Origin: Ktedonobacteraceae bacterium | GTDB taxonomy: Bacteria > Chloroflexota > Ktedonobacteria > Ktedonobacterales > Ktedonobacteraceae | NCBI GenBank assembly: GCA_014896635.1 | Contig: JADBKA010000019.1 | Location: forward strand, 1 to 33,316 | Direction of reading: 5' to 3' | Length of the DNA: 33,316 nt | Part shown: one piece after another, positions 33,012-33,316 of the stretch | Layout: each line of letters opens with the position of its first letter | How positions within the stretch are numbered: the first letter of the stretch is position 1 | Position numbers and translations under genes: made by a program | The notes under the pieces: generated by a model | What the model was told of the DNA's origin: nothing | What the model saw: only the letters and a program-made list of their open reading frames with translations | Database searches by the model: none

Positions 33012-33316
33012 ATGGCAAGCAGTGAAACGAGTGGAACAGGGAGTAAGAAGCAGAAGCATCCCGTTGCGCTGGTACGGCTCCAGCAGAGTGCGCAGCGGCG
33101 ACGACGCTATGTCGCGCAGTTGCCCTGGTGGCGGCATCCTCTTATTGGCTATGCCATGAGCGTGCTGGGCGTCGCGTTGGGCCTGTTGATCATGTTCCTG
33201 GAGCATTATTTTTTCCCACCTGTTGATTTTCCGGGATCGGTGCTCCTGCTGCCGGTGCTGTTTATCGCCTTGTTCTGGGGCGTCGGGCCAGCGCTGGTTG
33301 CTGTGCTGCTGAGCAC
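33012..33316 (+). CDS. N-terminus of a DUF4118-type membrane sensor (probable histidine kinase), cut by window edge
   Basis: About 101 codons are visible. A basic, polar N-terminus (MASSETSGTGSKKQKHP, then QQSAQRRRRY) leads into WWRHPLIGYAMSVLGVALGLLIMFLEHYF, a first membrane helix. FPGSVLLLPVLFIALFWGVGPALVAVLLS follows and is typical of the DUF4118 four-helix module of KdpD-like kinases. A kinase domain is expected beyond the window but is not seen. GAGGAAAG precedes the ATG. Confidence 0.75.
   Translation, partial: MASSETSGTGSKKQKHPVALVRLQQSAQRRRRYVAQLPWWRHPLIGYAMSVLGVALGLLIMFLEHYFFPPVDFPGSVLLLPVLFIALFWGVGPALVAVLLS

Noticed and set aside
1..33316. CRISPR arrays, tRNA/rRNA genes and insertion sequences
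   Set aside because: No regularly spaced repeats, cloverleaf-like genes or transposase frames with terminal repeats were found on reading.

Overview
This window most likely comes from a Ktedonobacteria-like member of the Chloroflexota. The call rests on GC-rich coding with conserved -35/-10 promoters, a T-box on pheST, several membrane and surface proteins that I associate with that class but cannot name, and an unusual pyrimidine operon. It is chromosomal. I see no CRISPR array, rRNA, tRNA or insertion sequence.

Layout. (1) 1-4420: end of a thiamine locus (thiS), a blue-copper lipoprotein, a polytopic membrane protein, a membrane-anchored pentapeptide-repeat protein, a DUF1772-like membrane protein and a methyltransferase. 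(2) 4582-7143: a metal-efflux operon with a CmtR-type ArsR repressor that overlaps a P1B ATPase whose membrane motif reads Cys-Ser-Cys. (3) 7348-11510: a promoter and a phenylalanine T-box leader (UUC specifier), then pheS and pheT. pheT is broken into two abutting frames by what looks like one missing base. (4) 11520-15469: riboflavin synthase, a front-end type fatty-acid desaturase and two proteins of unknown function with interesting upstream sites. (5) 15684-19540: an excisionase-like HTH protein, a GH65 disaccharide phosphorylase with a duplicated start region, and a tyrosine recombinase. Immediately upstream of the recombinase lies a 14-8-14 bp dyad with the layout of a recombinase core site. 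(6) 19541-29961, minus strand: a complete de novo UMP operon in the order pyrB-carA-carB-flavoprotein-pyrC-pyrE-pyrF. It is driven by one clear promoter and a long leader with a terminator and competing hairpins. (7) 29978-33316: an FKBP-type prolyl isomerase, an NFACT/RqcH-like protein, and the start of a DUF4118-type sensor protein cut by the window edge.

The most notable point is the UMP operon. The dihydroorotate dehydrogenase gene (pyrD) is absent, and its place is taken by an SdhA/FrdA/NadB-family flavoprotein with no iron-sulfur or membrane-anchor partner genes beside it. The CPSase subunits and ATCase also read like the eukaryotic CAD protein rather than the usual bacterial enzymes. 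The second candidate novelty is the recombinase with its loxP-like dyad, flanking a sugar phosphorylase together with an excisionase-like gene.
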